NCBI GenBank assembly: GCA_015488935.1
Contig: WFMU01000482.1
Location: 1-6,263 of the forward strand
Direction: 5' to 3'
Length of the DNA stretch: 6,263 nucleotides
Source of the DNA: Flavobacteriaceae bacterium
Lineage (GTDB): Bacteria > Bacteroidota > Bacteroidia > Flavobacteriales > Flavobacteriaceae
The first letter of the stretch is position 1. Each line of letters begins with the position of its first letter. A program made the position numbers and the translations under genes. Shown here piece after piece: positions 1-5,653 of this stretch. The notes below the pieces were generated by a model. The model did not search any database. It worked only from the letters and a program-made list of their open reading frames with translations, and had not been told where the DNA came from.

Positions 1-1
1 A

Positions 2-139
2 ATCCAAGTTGCTTCGGTGTTTAAAGATGGTACAAAATTACACGATGCTTATGCAAATAAATTTGCTATCGTTAAAAACGGAATAGTTACATTCAATACA
101 GAATATCCCATCGTTTTATTAGAAAAAATTAACTATTAA
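2..139 (+). CDS. C-terminal end of a probable alpha-amylase-family glycoside hydrolase (partial)
   Basis: The reading frame is open from the window edge and ends at TAA (137-139), leaving 45 codons that end in IVLLEKINY. What is visible is a short stretch with the pattern FKDGTKLHDAYANK, then VKNG, then a hydrophobic IVLLE strand. This resembles the last strands of the beta-sandwich that closes many GH13 alpha-amylases, where a 'dG..L.DaY....v..G.v......LLE' pattern is common. No catalytic part is in the window, so the family call rests on this tail and on the neighbour, a complete GH13 enzyme that starts 26 bases after the stop with no promoter-like box between. The two are probably co-transcribed as part of an alpha-glucan utilisation cluster. 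It could be another carbohydrate-active enzyme with a similar C-terminal domain. Confidence 0.6.
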   Translation: MQVASVFKDGTKLHDAYANKFAIVKNGIVTFNTEYPIVLLEKINY

Positions 140-165
140 GTAAAATTTATTAGCACCCAAATATT

Positions 166-1587
166 ATGAAAAAAGCCATTATCTTATCAATTATCGTTTT
201 ATTTTTTACTTCTTGTAAACCAAAGAAAAATAAAATAGCAACGAAGAAATCGCCAACAACAATAGCACCAATTTCTGATAAAATTCTTGAAAAAACCGTT
301 ATTTATGAAGCAAATATCCGTCAGTATTCCAAAGAAGGAAGTTTTGCTGCTTTTACCAAAGACATTCCACAAATCAAAAAATTAGGTGTAAAAATTATTT
401 GGGTAATGCCTATTTTTCCTATTTCTGAAACCAAACGTAAAGCAACAGGAGGTGTTTTTGCATCGACTTTAAAAGATGAGGAAGCGAGAAAAAAAGCTCT
501 AGGCAGTTATTATGCTGTTTCGAGTTTTACCAAGGTAAATCCTGAATTTGGAACACTAAATGATTTTAGAAACTTAGTTAAAACCGCTCATAGTAATGGT
601 ATTTATGTCATTTTAGATTGGGTTCCAAACCATACAGGTTGGGATCATGAATGGATAAAAACGCATCCAGAATTTTATACTAAAGGTAAAGATGGTAAAA
701 TTACTTATCCCTTAAAAGAAGATGGAACATCGATTGGTTGGGATGACGTTGCCGATTTAAACTACGATAGTAAAGGACTAAGAAATGAAATGTTTAAAGA
801 TATGACTTATTGGTTAGAAAACGAAGGTATCGATGGTTTTAGATGCGATGTTGCTGGTATGGTTCCAACAGATTTTTGGCAAGAATTGATTCCTAAATTA
901 AGAAAAAAGAAAGCTATTTTTATGTTAGCAGAAGCTTGGGAACCAGCATTGTTAAAAGATAACCTATTTGATATGTGTTATGCTTGGGATTTTCATCATT
1001 TAATGAATGATATGGCACAAGGTAAAAAACATGTAGCAGATTTTAACAAGTATATTGAGAAAACATCAAAACAATATGAAAGCAATGATATTTTAATGAA
1101 TTTTGTTACCAACCATGATGAAAATTCTTGGAATGGAACCGTTAAAGAAAGAATGGGTGATGCCAGTGAAATTATGACCGTTTTAACTTATATGGTTAAA
1201 GGAATGCCTTTAATTTATTCAGGTCAAGAATACGATTTAGACCATCGTTTAAAGTTTTTTGAAAAAGATTTTATCGGAAAAACAAAAGGAAAAACTTGGG
1301 ATTTATTAGTCAAATTAGGCGCATTAAAAAATAATAATATAGCGTTGAATGGAGGTGAAAATGCAGCTTCATATATGAGATTGACTACTAATAATAAGAA
1401 TATTTTAGTTTTTGAACGTATTAAAGATAAGGATACCTTAACATTTATTGGTAATTTTTCAGATAAAAAGCAAAAATATATGCTTCGTACATTAAAGTCA
1501 AATACAGATTATTTTTCGCAAAAGAAGATTGATTTTTCTACACCAAAGGTGTTAAATGCTTGGGAATATTTGGTGTTGCTTAGGTAA
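166..1587 (+). CDS. GH13 alpha-amylase family lipoprotein
   Basis: Predicted secreted enzyme that cleaves alpha-1,4-glucosidic bonds in starch, glycogen or maltodextrins. The start gives a short type II signal peptide: a KK pair, a hydrophobic run and a lipobox ending in FTSC, with Cys17 as the lipidation site. The (beta/alpha)8 catalytic domain covers about residues 40-370 and carries the GH13 conserved regions: DWVPNH (151-156), GFRCDVA with the nucleophile Asp228 and its partner Arg226, LAEAWE with the acid/base Glu256, and NHDEN with Asp318. All three catalytic acids are present. A small beta-sandwich domain follows to residue 473, a usual length for the family. The residues after Cys17 are basic (KPKKNK) and lack the acidic patch of Bacteroidota surface-export signals, so I infer a periplasm-facing lipoprotein acting on imported oligosaccharides, like SusA rather than SusG. 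Exact specificity (alpha-amylase, neopullulanase, cyclomaltodextrinase) cannot be read from the sequence. Confidence 0.93.
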   Translation: MKKAIILSIIVLFFTSCKPKKNKIATKKSPTTIAPISDKILEKTVIYEANIRQYSKEGSFAAFTKDIPQIKKLGVKIIWVMPIFPISETKRKATGGVFASTLKDEEARKKALGSYYAVSSFTKVNPEFGTLNDFRNLVKTAHSNGIYVILDWVPNHTGWDHEWIKTHPEFYTKGKDGKITYPLKEDGTSIGWDDVADLNYDSKGLRNEMFKDMTYWLENEGIDGFRCDVAGMVPTDFWQELIPKLRKKKAIFMLAEAWEPALLKDNLFDMCYAWDFHHLMNDMAQGKKHVADFNKYIEKTSKQYESNDILMNFVTNHDENSWNGTVKERMGDASEIMTVLTYMVKGMPLIYSGQEYDLDHRLKFFEKDFIGKTKGKTWDLLVKLGALKNNNIALNGGENAASYMRLTTNNKNILVFERIKDKDTLTFIGNFSDKKQKYMLRTLKSNTDYFSQKKIDFSTPKVLNAWEYLVLLR

Positions 1588-1660
1588 TTATCGTTAAAAA
1601 CATGTTAATAAGGTTTTCAATTAACCAAAAACTAAACTTAAAAAAACACACATCATTTTG

Positions 1661-1668
1661 TAGCTTTG
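1661..1668 (+). promoter_or_regulatory. Probable purH promoter, -7 box TAGCTTTG
   Basis: TAGCTTTG matches the Bacteroidota -7 consensus TAnnTTTG exactly and is followed by a C/A-rich stretch, as is common at transcription starts in this phylum. Transcription would begin near 1673, leaving a leader of about 18 bases before the purH ATG. No TTTG is seen at the expected -33 distance (only a weak TTA at 1638-1640). The box lies in the 103-base gap after the amylase stop, so purH is probably transcribed independently of the glucan genes. Confidence 0.55.
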
Positions 1669-1690
1669 TCCAACAACACAACATGATAAA

Positions 1691-3223
1691 ATGGATACAA
1701 CAAAAAAAGCAAAATCGGCATTAATTTCTGTATTTCACAAAGAAGGTTTACTGCCTATTGTACAAAAATTACAAGAACTTGGAATAACTATGTACTCTAC
1801 AGGTGGTACAGAAAAATTTATTAAAGAACTAGGTATTTCTGTAGTTGCAGTAGAAGACCTAACTTCGTATCCATCTATATTAGGAGGAAGAGTAAAAACA
1901 TTACATCCAAAAGTATTTGGAGGAATTTTAAGTCGTAGAGCAAATGAAAAAGATAATAAGCAACTACAAAAATTTGAAATTCCAGAAATGGATATGGTTA
2001 TTGTTGATTTATATCCTTTTGAAAAAACCGTTGCAAGTGGAGCATCTGAACAAGATGTTATCGAAAAAATAGATATTGGTGGAATTGCATTAATTCGTGC
2101 AGCAGCCAAAAATTTTAAGGATGTTATTTGTGTGTCCTCCAGAGAGCAGTACCCAGATTTCTTAAAAATGATAACTGAAAATAATGGAAATACTACATTA
2201 GAACAACGCAAGTATTTTGCTGCAAAAGCATTTAATGTATCTAGTCACTACGATACAGCTATTTTTAATTATTTTAATAAAAATAACAATATTGCAGCTC
2301 TAAAAATAAGCAAAACGAATGGTAAAGTATTACGTTATGGAGAGAATCCACATCAAAAAGGTTTTTATTTTGGCGATTTTGATGCTATTTTTGATAAATT
2401 ACACGGTAAAGAATTATCGTATAATAATTTATTAGATGTAGATGCAGCAGTAAATTTAATGCAAGAATTTAGTAACGAAAAACCAACTTTTGCCATATTA
2501 AAACACAATAATGCATGTGGAATTGCACAAAGAGATAACATCCATTCTGCGTATGTAGATGCTTTGGCAGGAGATCCAATTTCTGCATTTGGAGGTATTT
2601 TAATTTCCAATACAAAAATAGATGTAGTAACGGCAAAAGAAATACATAAATTATTTTGTGAAGTAGTTATTGCTCCTTCGTACAACAATGAAGCTTTAAA
2701 AATACTTAAAGGAAAGAAAAATAGAATACTGCTTGTTCAAAAAGAAATAAAATTGCCACAAACTACAGTTAGAACTTGCTTAAATGGTGTGCTAGTACAA
2801 GATAAAGATTATAAAACAGATACCGCCGAGATATTAGAACAAGTAACAACACTTACACCAACAAATACAGAAATTGAAGATTTATTATTTGCATCAAAAA
2901 TATGTAAGAATACCAAATCAAATACTATTGTACTTGTAAAAAACAAACAACTTTGTGCAAGTGGTACAGGACAAACATCAAGGGTCGATGCACTAAATCA
3001 AGCCATTGTAAAAGCAAAACATTTTAAATTTGATTTGCAAGGTGCTGTAATGGCTAGTGATGCCTTTTTTCCATTTCCAGATTGCGTAGAAATAGCAAAT
3101 AATGTGGGAATTAAAAGCGTTATACAACCAGGAGGCTCAATTAAAGACCAATTATCAATTGATTATTGTAACCAAAATAAAATGGCAATGGTATTTACCA
3201 AAACACGTCATTTTAAACATTAA
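1691..3223 (+). CDS. purH: Bifunctional AICAR formyltransferase / IMP cyclohydrolase PurH
   Basis: Cytosolic enzyme for the last two steps of de novo purine synthesis: it formylates AICAR with 10-formyltetrahydrofolate to FAICAR and closes the ring to IMP. The N-terminal MGS-like cyclohydrolase domain (about 1-200) shows STGGT (36-40) and GGRVKTLHPKVFGGIL (65-80), including Lys70. The transformylase domain (about 205-510) shows LRYGENPHQ (214-222), the catalytic Lys271-His272 in KHNNACG, SAFGG (298-302), GTGQTSRVDA (425-434), SDAFFPFPDCVE (456-467) and VIQPGGSIKD (477-486). It ends in RHFKH, close to the usual RHF.H terminus. The length, 510 residues, is normal for the family and nothing is missing. 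The ATG at 1691 is preferred because it begins just before the first conserved strand; an ATG at 1683 is out of frame. The next gene is convergent, so no downstream operon partner is present. Confidence 0.97.
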   Translation: MDTTKKAKSALISVFHKEGLLPIVQKLQELGITMYSTGGTEKFIKELGISVVAVEDLTSYPSILGGRVKTLHPKVFGGILSRRANEKDNKQLQKFEIPEMDMVIVDLYPFEKTVASGASEQDVIEKIDIGGIALIRAAAKNFKDVICVSSREQYPDFLKMITENNGNTTLEQRKYFAAKAFNVSSHYDTAIFNYFNKNNNIAALKISKTNGKVLRYGENPHQKGFYFGDFDAIFDKLHGKELSYNNLLDVDAAVNLMQEFSNEKPTFAILKHNNACGIAQRDNIHSAYVDALAGDPISAFGGILISNTKIDVVTAKEIHKLFCEVVIAPSYNNEALKILKGKKNRILLVQKEIKLPQTTVRTCLNGVLVQDKDYKTDTAEILEQVTTLTPTNTEIEDLLFASKICKNTKSNTIVLVKNKQLCASGTGQTSRVDALNQAIVKAKHFKFDLQGAVMASDAFFPFPDCVEIANNVGIKSVIQPGGSIKDQLSIDYCNQNKMAMVFTKTRHFKH

Positions 3224-3272
3224 AATTATTGTTGTTCGATAGTTTATTGCGTTATGAATTTTGAGTTTTGAA

Positions 3273-3327
3273 TTTTTTTTGTATCTTATGTCTAAAAGCG
3301 AAACAGTTTTATGTCTTTTGTAAGATA
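3273..3327. terminator. Possible weak termination region between convergent genes
   Basis: The 113-base gap between purH and the convergent 156-residue gene contains a run of eight T (3273-3280) downstream of purH, and a nested AT-rich inverted repeat: TATCTTA (3282-3288) with TAAGATA (3321-3327), enclosing TAAAA (3293-3297) with TTTTA (3307-3311). The stems are short and AT-only apart from one G/C pair, and no T run follows the hairpin on either strand. It could end transcription from both sides, but it is not a classic intrinsic terminator. Confidence 0.25.
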
Positions 3328-3336
3328 ATAGAATAC

Positions 3337-3807
3337 TCAGGTTATTAGATGTGATAGCCAACTGTTGGTAATTGGCACTTCCCATTCATTTTCAAATTCG
3401 TATTTAGTTTGAATAAAATTGTTAAAAACAATGGTTTTTTTTGAAACACTTTTTTTCTTTATTAACTCTCTAAAGCGTTTCATTTCTTGATATTGTACAT
3501 ATTCGCCTTGTTTAAAGCATACATTTACTTTGTCTAATAAAGTAATGTTATAGTCTTTTTCCAATTGAAATATAAATTCTGCTAATTCATCCATTATTTT
3601 GGTTGTAATAACGGCGTCTTCTTCTAAAAAAAACAATAAAAACCGTTGGTATTCTATTTTGTATGAAGTGGAAAATTTAGTCCATTTAGAAGTGAATTCT
3701 TTTACTTTAACATCCAATTCTTCTAATTCATTTGGATAAAATTTTCTACTTGAAGGATAAAGATACACTTTAGCGTTTTCGGATAAATTTTGGTAGTTGG
3801 TTAGCAT
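3337..3807 (-). CDS. Conserved Bacteroidota protein of the family usually labelled 'ABC transporter ATPase' (function unknown)
   Basis: A 156-residue soluble protein with no signal peptide or membrane segment. I recognise it by overall pattern as a member of a Bacteroidota family of about 160 residues often annotated 'ABC transporter ATPase'. Family-like segments are AKVYLYPSSRKF (12-23), FTSKW (38-42), a YQRFLLFF strand (53-60), FIFQLEKDYNITLLDKVN (78-95), FKQGEYVQY (98-106), and the C-terminal VFNNFIQTK (127-135) and NEWEVPITNSW (140-150). There is no Walker A, Walker B or signature motif, so the label is wrong for function; it is not an ABC ATPase. From memory, most members have a GCSID-type motif in the middle; here that stretch (about 64-74) reads DAVITTKIMDE, so the copy looks divergent. 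It lies 80 bases downstream of tnaA on the same strand, with a strong hairpin between, and is convergent with purH. No function is assigned. Confidence 0.8.
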   Translation of the reverse strand: MLTNYQNLSENAKVYLYPSSRKFYPNELEELDVKVKEFTSKWTKFSTSYKIEYQRFLLFFLEEDAVITTKIMDELAEFIFQLEKDYNITLLDKVNVCFKQGEYVQYQEMKRFRELIKKKSVSKKTIVFNNFIQTKYEFENEWEVPITNSWLSHLIT

Positions 3808-3817
3808 TATTACAATT

Positions 3818-3854
3818 GTTTATTTGTGGGTTTGTTTATTTGTAGATTTGTTTA
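3818..3854. repeat. Tandem repeat, 16-base unit, 2.3 copies
   Basis: The unit GTTTATTTGTRGRTTT occurs at 3818-3833 (with GGG) and 3834-3849 (with AGA), followed by a partial third unit GTTTA (3850-3854). The two full units differ at two positions. The second unit plus the partial third forms the left arm of the adjacent perfect inverted repeat, so tandem and inverted structures share bases. It lies between tnaA and the next gene on the - strand. Confidence 0.85.
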
Positions 3855-3881
3855 ACTGAATAAACAAATCTACAAATAAAC
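3834..3881 (-). terminator. Perfect 21-bp inverted repeat with 6-base loop, six bases after the tnaA stop
   Basis: The arms at 3834-3854 and 3861-3881 are perfect reverse complements over 21 bases, separated by ACTGAA (3855-3860). In the tnaA transcript the hairpin would begin six bases after the stop codon. It is long but AT-rich, and what follows on the - strand is A-rich rather than T-rich, so a standard intrinsic terminator is not certain. It could instead protect the tnaA mRNA 3' end, reduce read-through into the downstream gene, or bind a protein as DNA. The inverted repeat is certain; its role is inferred. Each arm also contains TAGATTTG, which matches the -7 consensus; on the - strand it has no -33 partner. 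Confidence 0.5.
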
Positions 3882-3887
3882 GGATAA

Positions 3888-5264
3888 CTATATTTTTTCT
3901 AATTTTACGGTAAAGTGTCTCATTATTGGAGCTTCCCAAACGATAGTATAGCCATTTTTAGCTTCGGCTCTGGAGTCGTAAATTGTTTTTAACGCAGATG
4001 CAATATACTCCATGTGATTGTGTGTATAGGTTCTACGTGGAATTGCCAAGCGTACCAACTCCAATTCTGGATAGCGATTTTCTCGAGTTTCTGGGTCTCT
4101 ATCTGCCAAAATAGTTCCTATTTCTACACCTCTAATTCCTGCAATAATATACAATTCTACTGCCAAGGCTTGTGCTCTATATTCTTCTTTTGGTATGGTT
4201 GGTACAAACTTATTTGCATCTAAATACACAGCATGTCCACCAATAGGTTTTTGTACAGGTACGCCAAATTCATCCAATTTTTCGCCTAAATATTGTACTT
4301 GTGTTACTCTACTTGCCAAATAATCATATTCTAAGGCTTCATATAAACCAACTGCTAAGGCACCCATATCTCTTCCGCTCATTCCACCATAAGTAATAAA
4401 ACCTTCGTACATAATGGCAAAAGTGGTTGCATTTCTATACACTTTTTTATCTTTTAAGGCAATAATTCCACCCATATTTACCAAGCCATCTTTTTTAGAG
4501 CTCATGGTCATACCATCGCCATACGAGAACATTTCGTATGCTATTTCTTTAATCGTTTTATTTTTATAAGCATCTTCTCTTTCTTTTATGAAGTAGCAAT
4601 TTTCGGCATATCGTGCAGCATCAAAATAAATAGCTACTTTGTATTGCTTACACAATGCAGAAACAGCCTTTATGTTTTCCATAGAAACAGGTTGTCCACC
4701 AGCAGTATTGCAAGTTACAGTAATTACAATAAACGGTATTTTTTCAATAGGATTTTCGGTAAATACTTTTTCTAATTTTTTAAGGTCTATATTTCCTTTA
4801 AACGGATGGTATAAATCCGTATCAAAAGCCGCATCAATAGTACAATCTACAGCTTTTCCTTTTCGGAATTCGATATGTCCTTTTGTCGTATCAAAATGCG
4901 AGTTTCCTGGGATAATATCTCCTTCTTTTACTAAGGTAGAAAACAGTACATTCTCGGCAGCACGTCCTTGATGTGTAGGTATAAAATACTTATATCCAGT
5001 AATATCTACCACAGCATTTTTTAATTTTTCAAACGAGCGAGAACCTGCATAACTCTCATCACCAAGCATCACTTCTGCCCATTGTTTATCGCTCATAGCT
5101 CCAGTGCCAGAATCGGTTAATAAATCAATATAAACTTGGTCAGATTTTAAATTGAATAAATTATAATTTGCTTCTTTTATCCATTTTTTTCTTTGGGCAA
5201 CAGTAGATTTTTTTATAGATTCTACCATTTTAATTCGATAAGGTTCTGCGTAAGGTAATTTCAT
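3888..5264 (-). CDS. tnaA: Tryptophanase (tryptophan indole-lyase)
   Basis: PLP-dependent cytosolic enzyme that splits L-tryptophan into indole, pyruvate and ammonia. The 458-residue protein covers the whole beta-eliminating lyase fold. Visible motifs are IDLLTDSGTGAMSDKQW (46-62), YAGS with Tyr72, the cofactor phosphate region THQGR (97-101), CNTAGGQP with Asn186, FDAAR with Asp215 and Arg218, the Schiff-base lysine Lys258 in MSSKKD, and a substrate-carboxylate arginine in IPRR (about 410). The sister enzyme tyrosine phenol-lyase is excluded by the specificity positions: Asp125 in FDTTKGH (Thr in the phenol-lyase), Ile382 in VEIGT (Arg there) and His450 in MRHFT (Phe there). All three are tryptophanase-like. 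Much of the rest, such as AMSDKQWA and KGNIDLKKL, reads closer to the phenol-lyase. The ATG at 5264 fits the usual N-terminus (LPYAEPYRIKMVE). A promoter and a long leader lie upstream. Confidence 0.93.
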   Translation of the reverse strand: MKLPYAEPYRIKMVESIKKSTVAQRKKWIKEANYNLFNLKSDQVYIDLLTDSGTGAMSDKQWAEVMLGDESYAGSRSFEKLKNAVVDITGYKYFIPTHQGRAAENVLFSTLVKEGDIIPGNSHFDTTKGHIEFRKGKAVDCTIDAAFDTDLYHPFKGNIDLKKLEKVFTENPIEKIPFIVITVTCNTAGGQPVSMENIKAVSALCKQYKVAIYFDAARYAENCYFIKEREDAYKNKTIKEIAYEMFSYGDGMTMSSKKDGLVNMGGIIALKDKKVYRNATTFAIMYEGFITYGGMSGRDMGALAVGLYEALEYDYLASRVTQVQYLGEKLDEFGVPVQKPIGGHAVYLDANKFVPTIPKEEYRAQALAVELYIIAGIRGVEIGTILADRDPETRENRYPELELVRLAIPRRTYTHNHMEYIASALKTIYDSRAEAKNGYTIVWEAPIMRHFTVKLEKI

Positions 5265-5288
5265 TTTTTGATTTGTTTAAATGTGTTT

Positions 5289-5321
5289 ATTATTAATATT
5301 CGTTTGGGTAATATTAATAAT
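5289..5321. repeat. 12-bp inverted repeat in the tnaA leader
   Basis: ATTATTAATATT (5289-5300) and AATATTAATAAT (5310-5321) are perfect reverse complements with a 9-base spacer. The element lies 24 bases upstream of the tnaA ATG, inside the predicted transcribed leader. Every stem pair is A-T, so an RNA hairpin would be weak; a DNA operator for a dimeric regulator is an equal possibility. The stop codon of a small leader reading frame falls inside the arm that is transcribed first. Confidence 0.6.
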
Positions 5322-5394
5322 TAAAAGCATCGCGATTTTTAATCTTTTGCTGCACATCTAAAATAAAAATCCTATTTTGAAATATATTTTTCAT
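5314..5394 (-). CDS. Candidate 26-residue leader peptide upstream of tnaA
   Basis: A small reading frame on the tnaA strand starts with ATG at 5394-5392 and ends with TAA at 5316-5314. It begins MKNIFQNR and ends KIKNRDAFNY. It has no Trp, so it is not a TnaC look-alike by sequence, though its size and place (just after the promoter, 49 bases before the tnaA ATG) resemble one. The predicted transcription start is only a few bases before its ATG, which would make it nearly leaderless. A second, overlapping frame (5330 to 5277, 17 residues, starting MLLIINITQT) also exists. Frames this short arise by chance in AT-rich DNA, so this is a candidate only. Confidence 0.25.
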   Translation of the reverse strand: MKNIFQNRIFILDVQQKIKNRDAFNY

Positions 5395-5402
5395 ACAAAA
5401 AT

Positions 5403-5434
5403 CAAAAATAGCACATATTTTTAGGTTTTACAAA
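5403..5434 (-). promoter_or_regulatory. Probable tnaA promoter (TTTG - 20 bases - TATTTTTG)
   Basis: Read on the - strand, TTTG (5434-5431) is followed after 20 bases by TATTTTTG (5410-5403). Both boxes match the Bacteroidota consensus (TTTG at -33, TAnnTTTG at -7) exactly, with acceptable spacing. Transcription would start near 5399-5396, giving tnaA a leader of about 134 bases, longer than usual for this phylum. The leader contains the 12-bp inverted repeat and two small reading frames. Confidence 0.6.
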
Positions 5435-5653
5435 TGGAGTTTACTAAAATTTTAGCATTGCATATTGCCTGTTTAGAAAATTTTTACTCGAAATAGATTT
5501 TTTTAATTAACAATTAATTTAGTAATATTACAGCAAGTAACGGATAATTTTAAATTATAGTTGGTGTTTTTATGTAGAACTTACACTTTTAAAAGGATTG
5601 TATTTTGTAATGATATAGAAAAATTTACGACAAACGTGCAATAAAGAATAATT

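Larger units (their letters stand above)
5265..5653. other. Divergent intergenic region between tnaA and msrA
   Basis: This 389-base gap has no long reading frame and no recognisable RNA gene. The left part (5265-5399) is the predicted tnaA leader and 5403-5434 its promoter. Further right are two short perfect palindromes, CTAAAATTTTAG (5444-5455), ten bases upstream of the tnaA -33 box, and CTTTTAAAAG (5586-5595), which may be regulator sites or chance in AT-rich sequence. No full TAnnTTTG box is seen for msrA; the nearest partial matches are TATAGTTG (5556-5563, one mismatch) and TATTTTG (5601-5607, one base short). Confidence 0.5.

Noticed and set aside
1588..1690. Possible terminator behind the amylase gene (GGTT...AACC at 1612-1626)
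   Set aside because: Only a 4-base stem with no following T run; too weak to call.
1735..2211. 158-codon open frame on the - strand inside purH
   Set aside because: It lies wholly antisense to a clear, fully conserved PurH domain, and its composition (many Ser, Ile, Pro) shows no recognisable domain; it is a shadow of the real gene.
2365..2688. 107-codon open frame on the - strand inside purH
   Set aside because: Antisense to the AICAR transformylase core with its KHNNACG motif; no protein-like features of its own.
3155..3385. 76-codon open frame on the - strand spanning the purH end, the gap and the end of the 156-residue gene
   Set aside because: Overlaps two better supported genes and shows no family pattern.
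3843..3872. TAGATTTG boxes in both arms of the inverted repeat as promoters
   Set aside because: On the - strand there is no TTTG or TTG at the -33 distance; on the + strand the spacing to the nearest TTTG is short (16 bases) and the transcript would only run antisense to tnaA. Kept as a note, not as promoter calls.
4014..4223. 69-codon open frame on the + strand inside tnaA
   Set aside because: Antisense to conserved tryptophanase C-terminal sequence; rich in Cys, Trp and Phe as expected from a reversed frame.
4639..4971. 110-codon open frame on the + strand inside tnaA
   Set aside because: Antisense to the conserved cofactor-binding half of tryptophanase; no promoter or domain.
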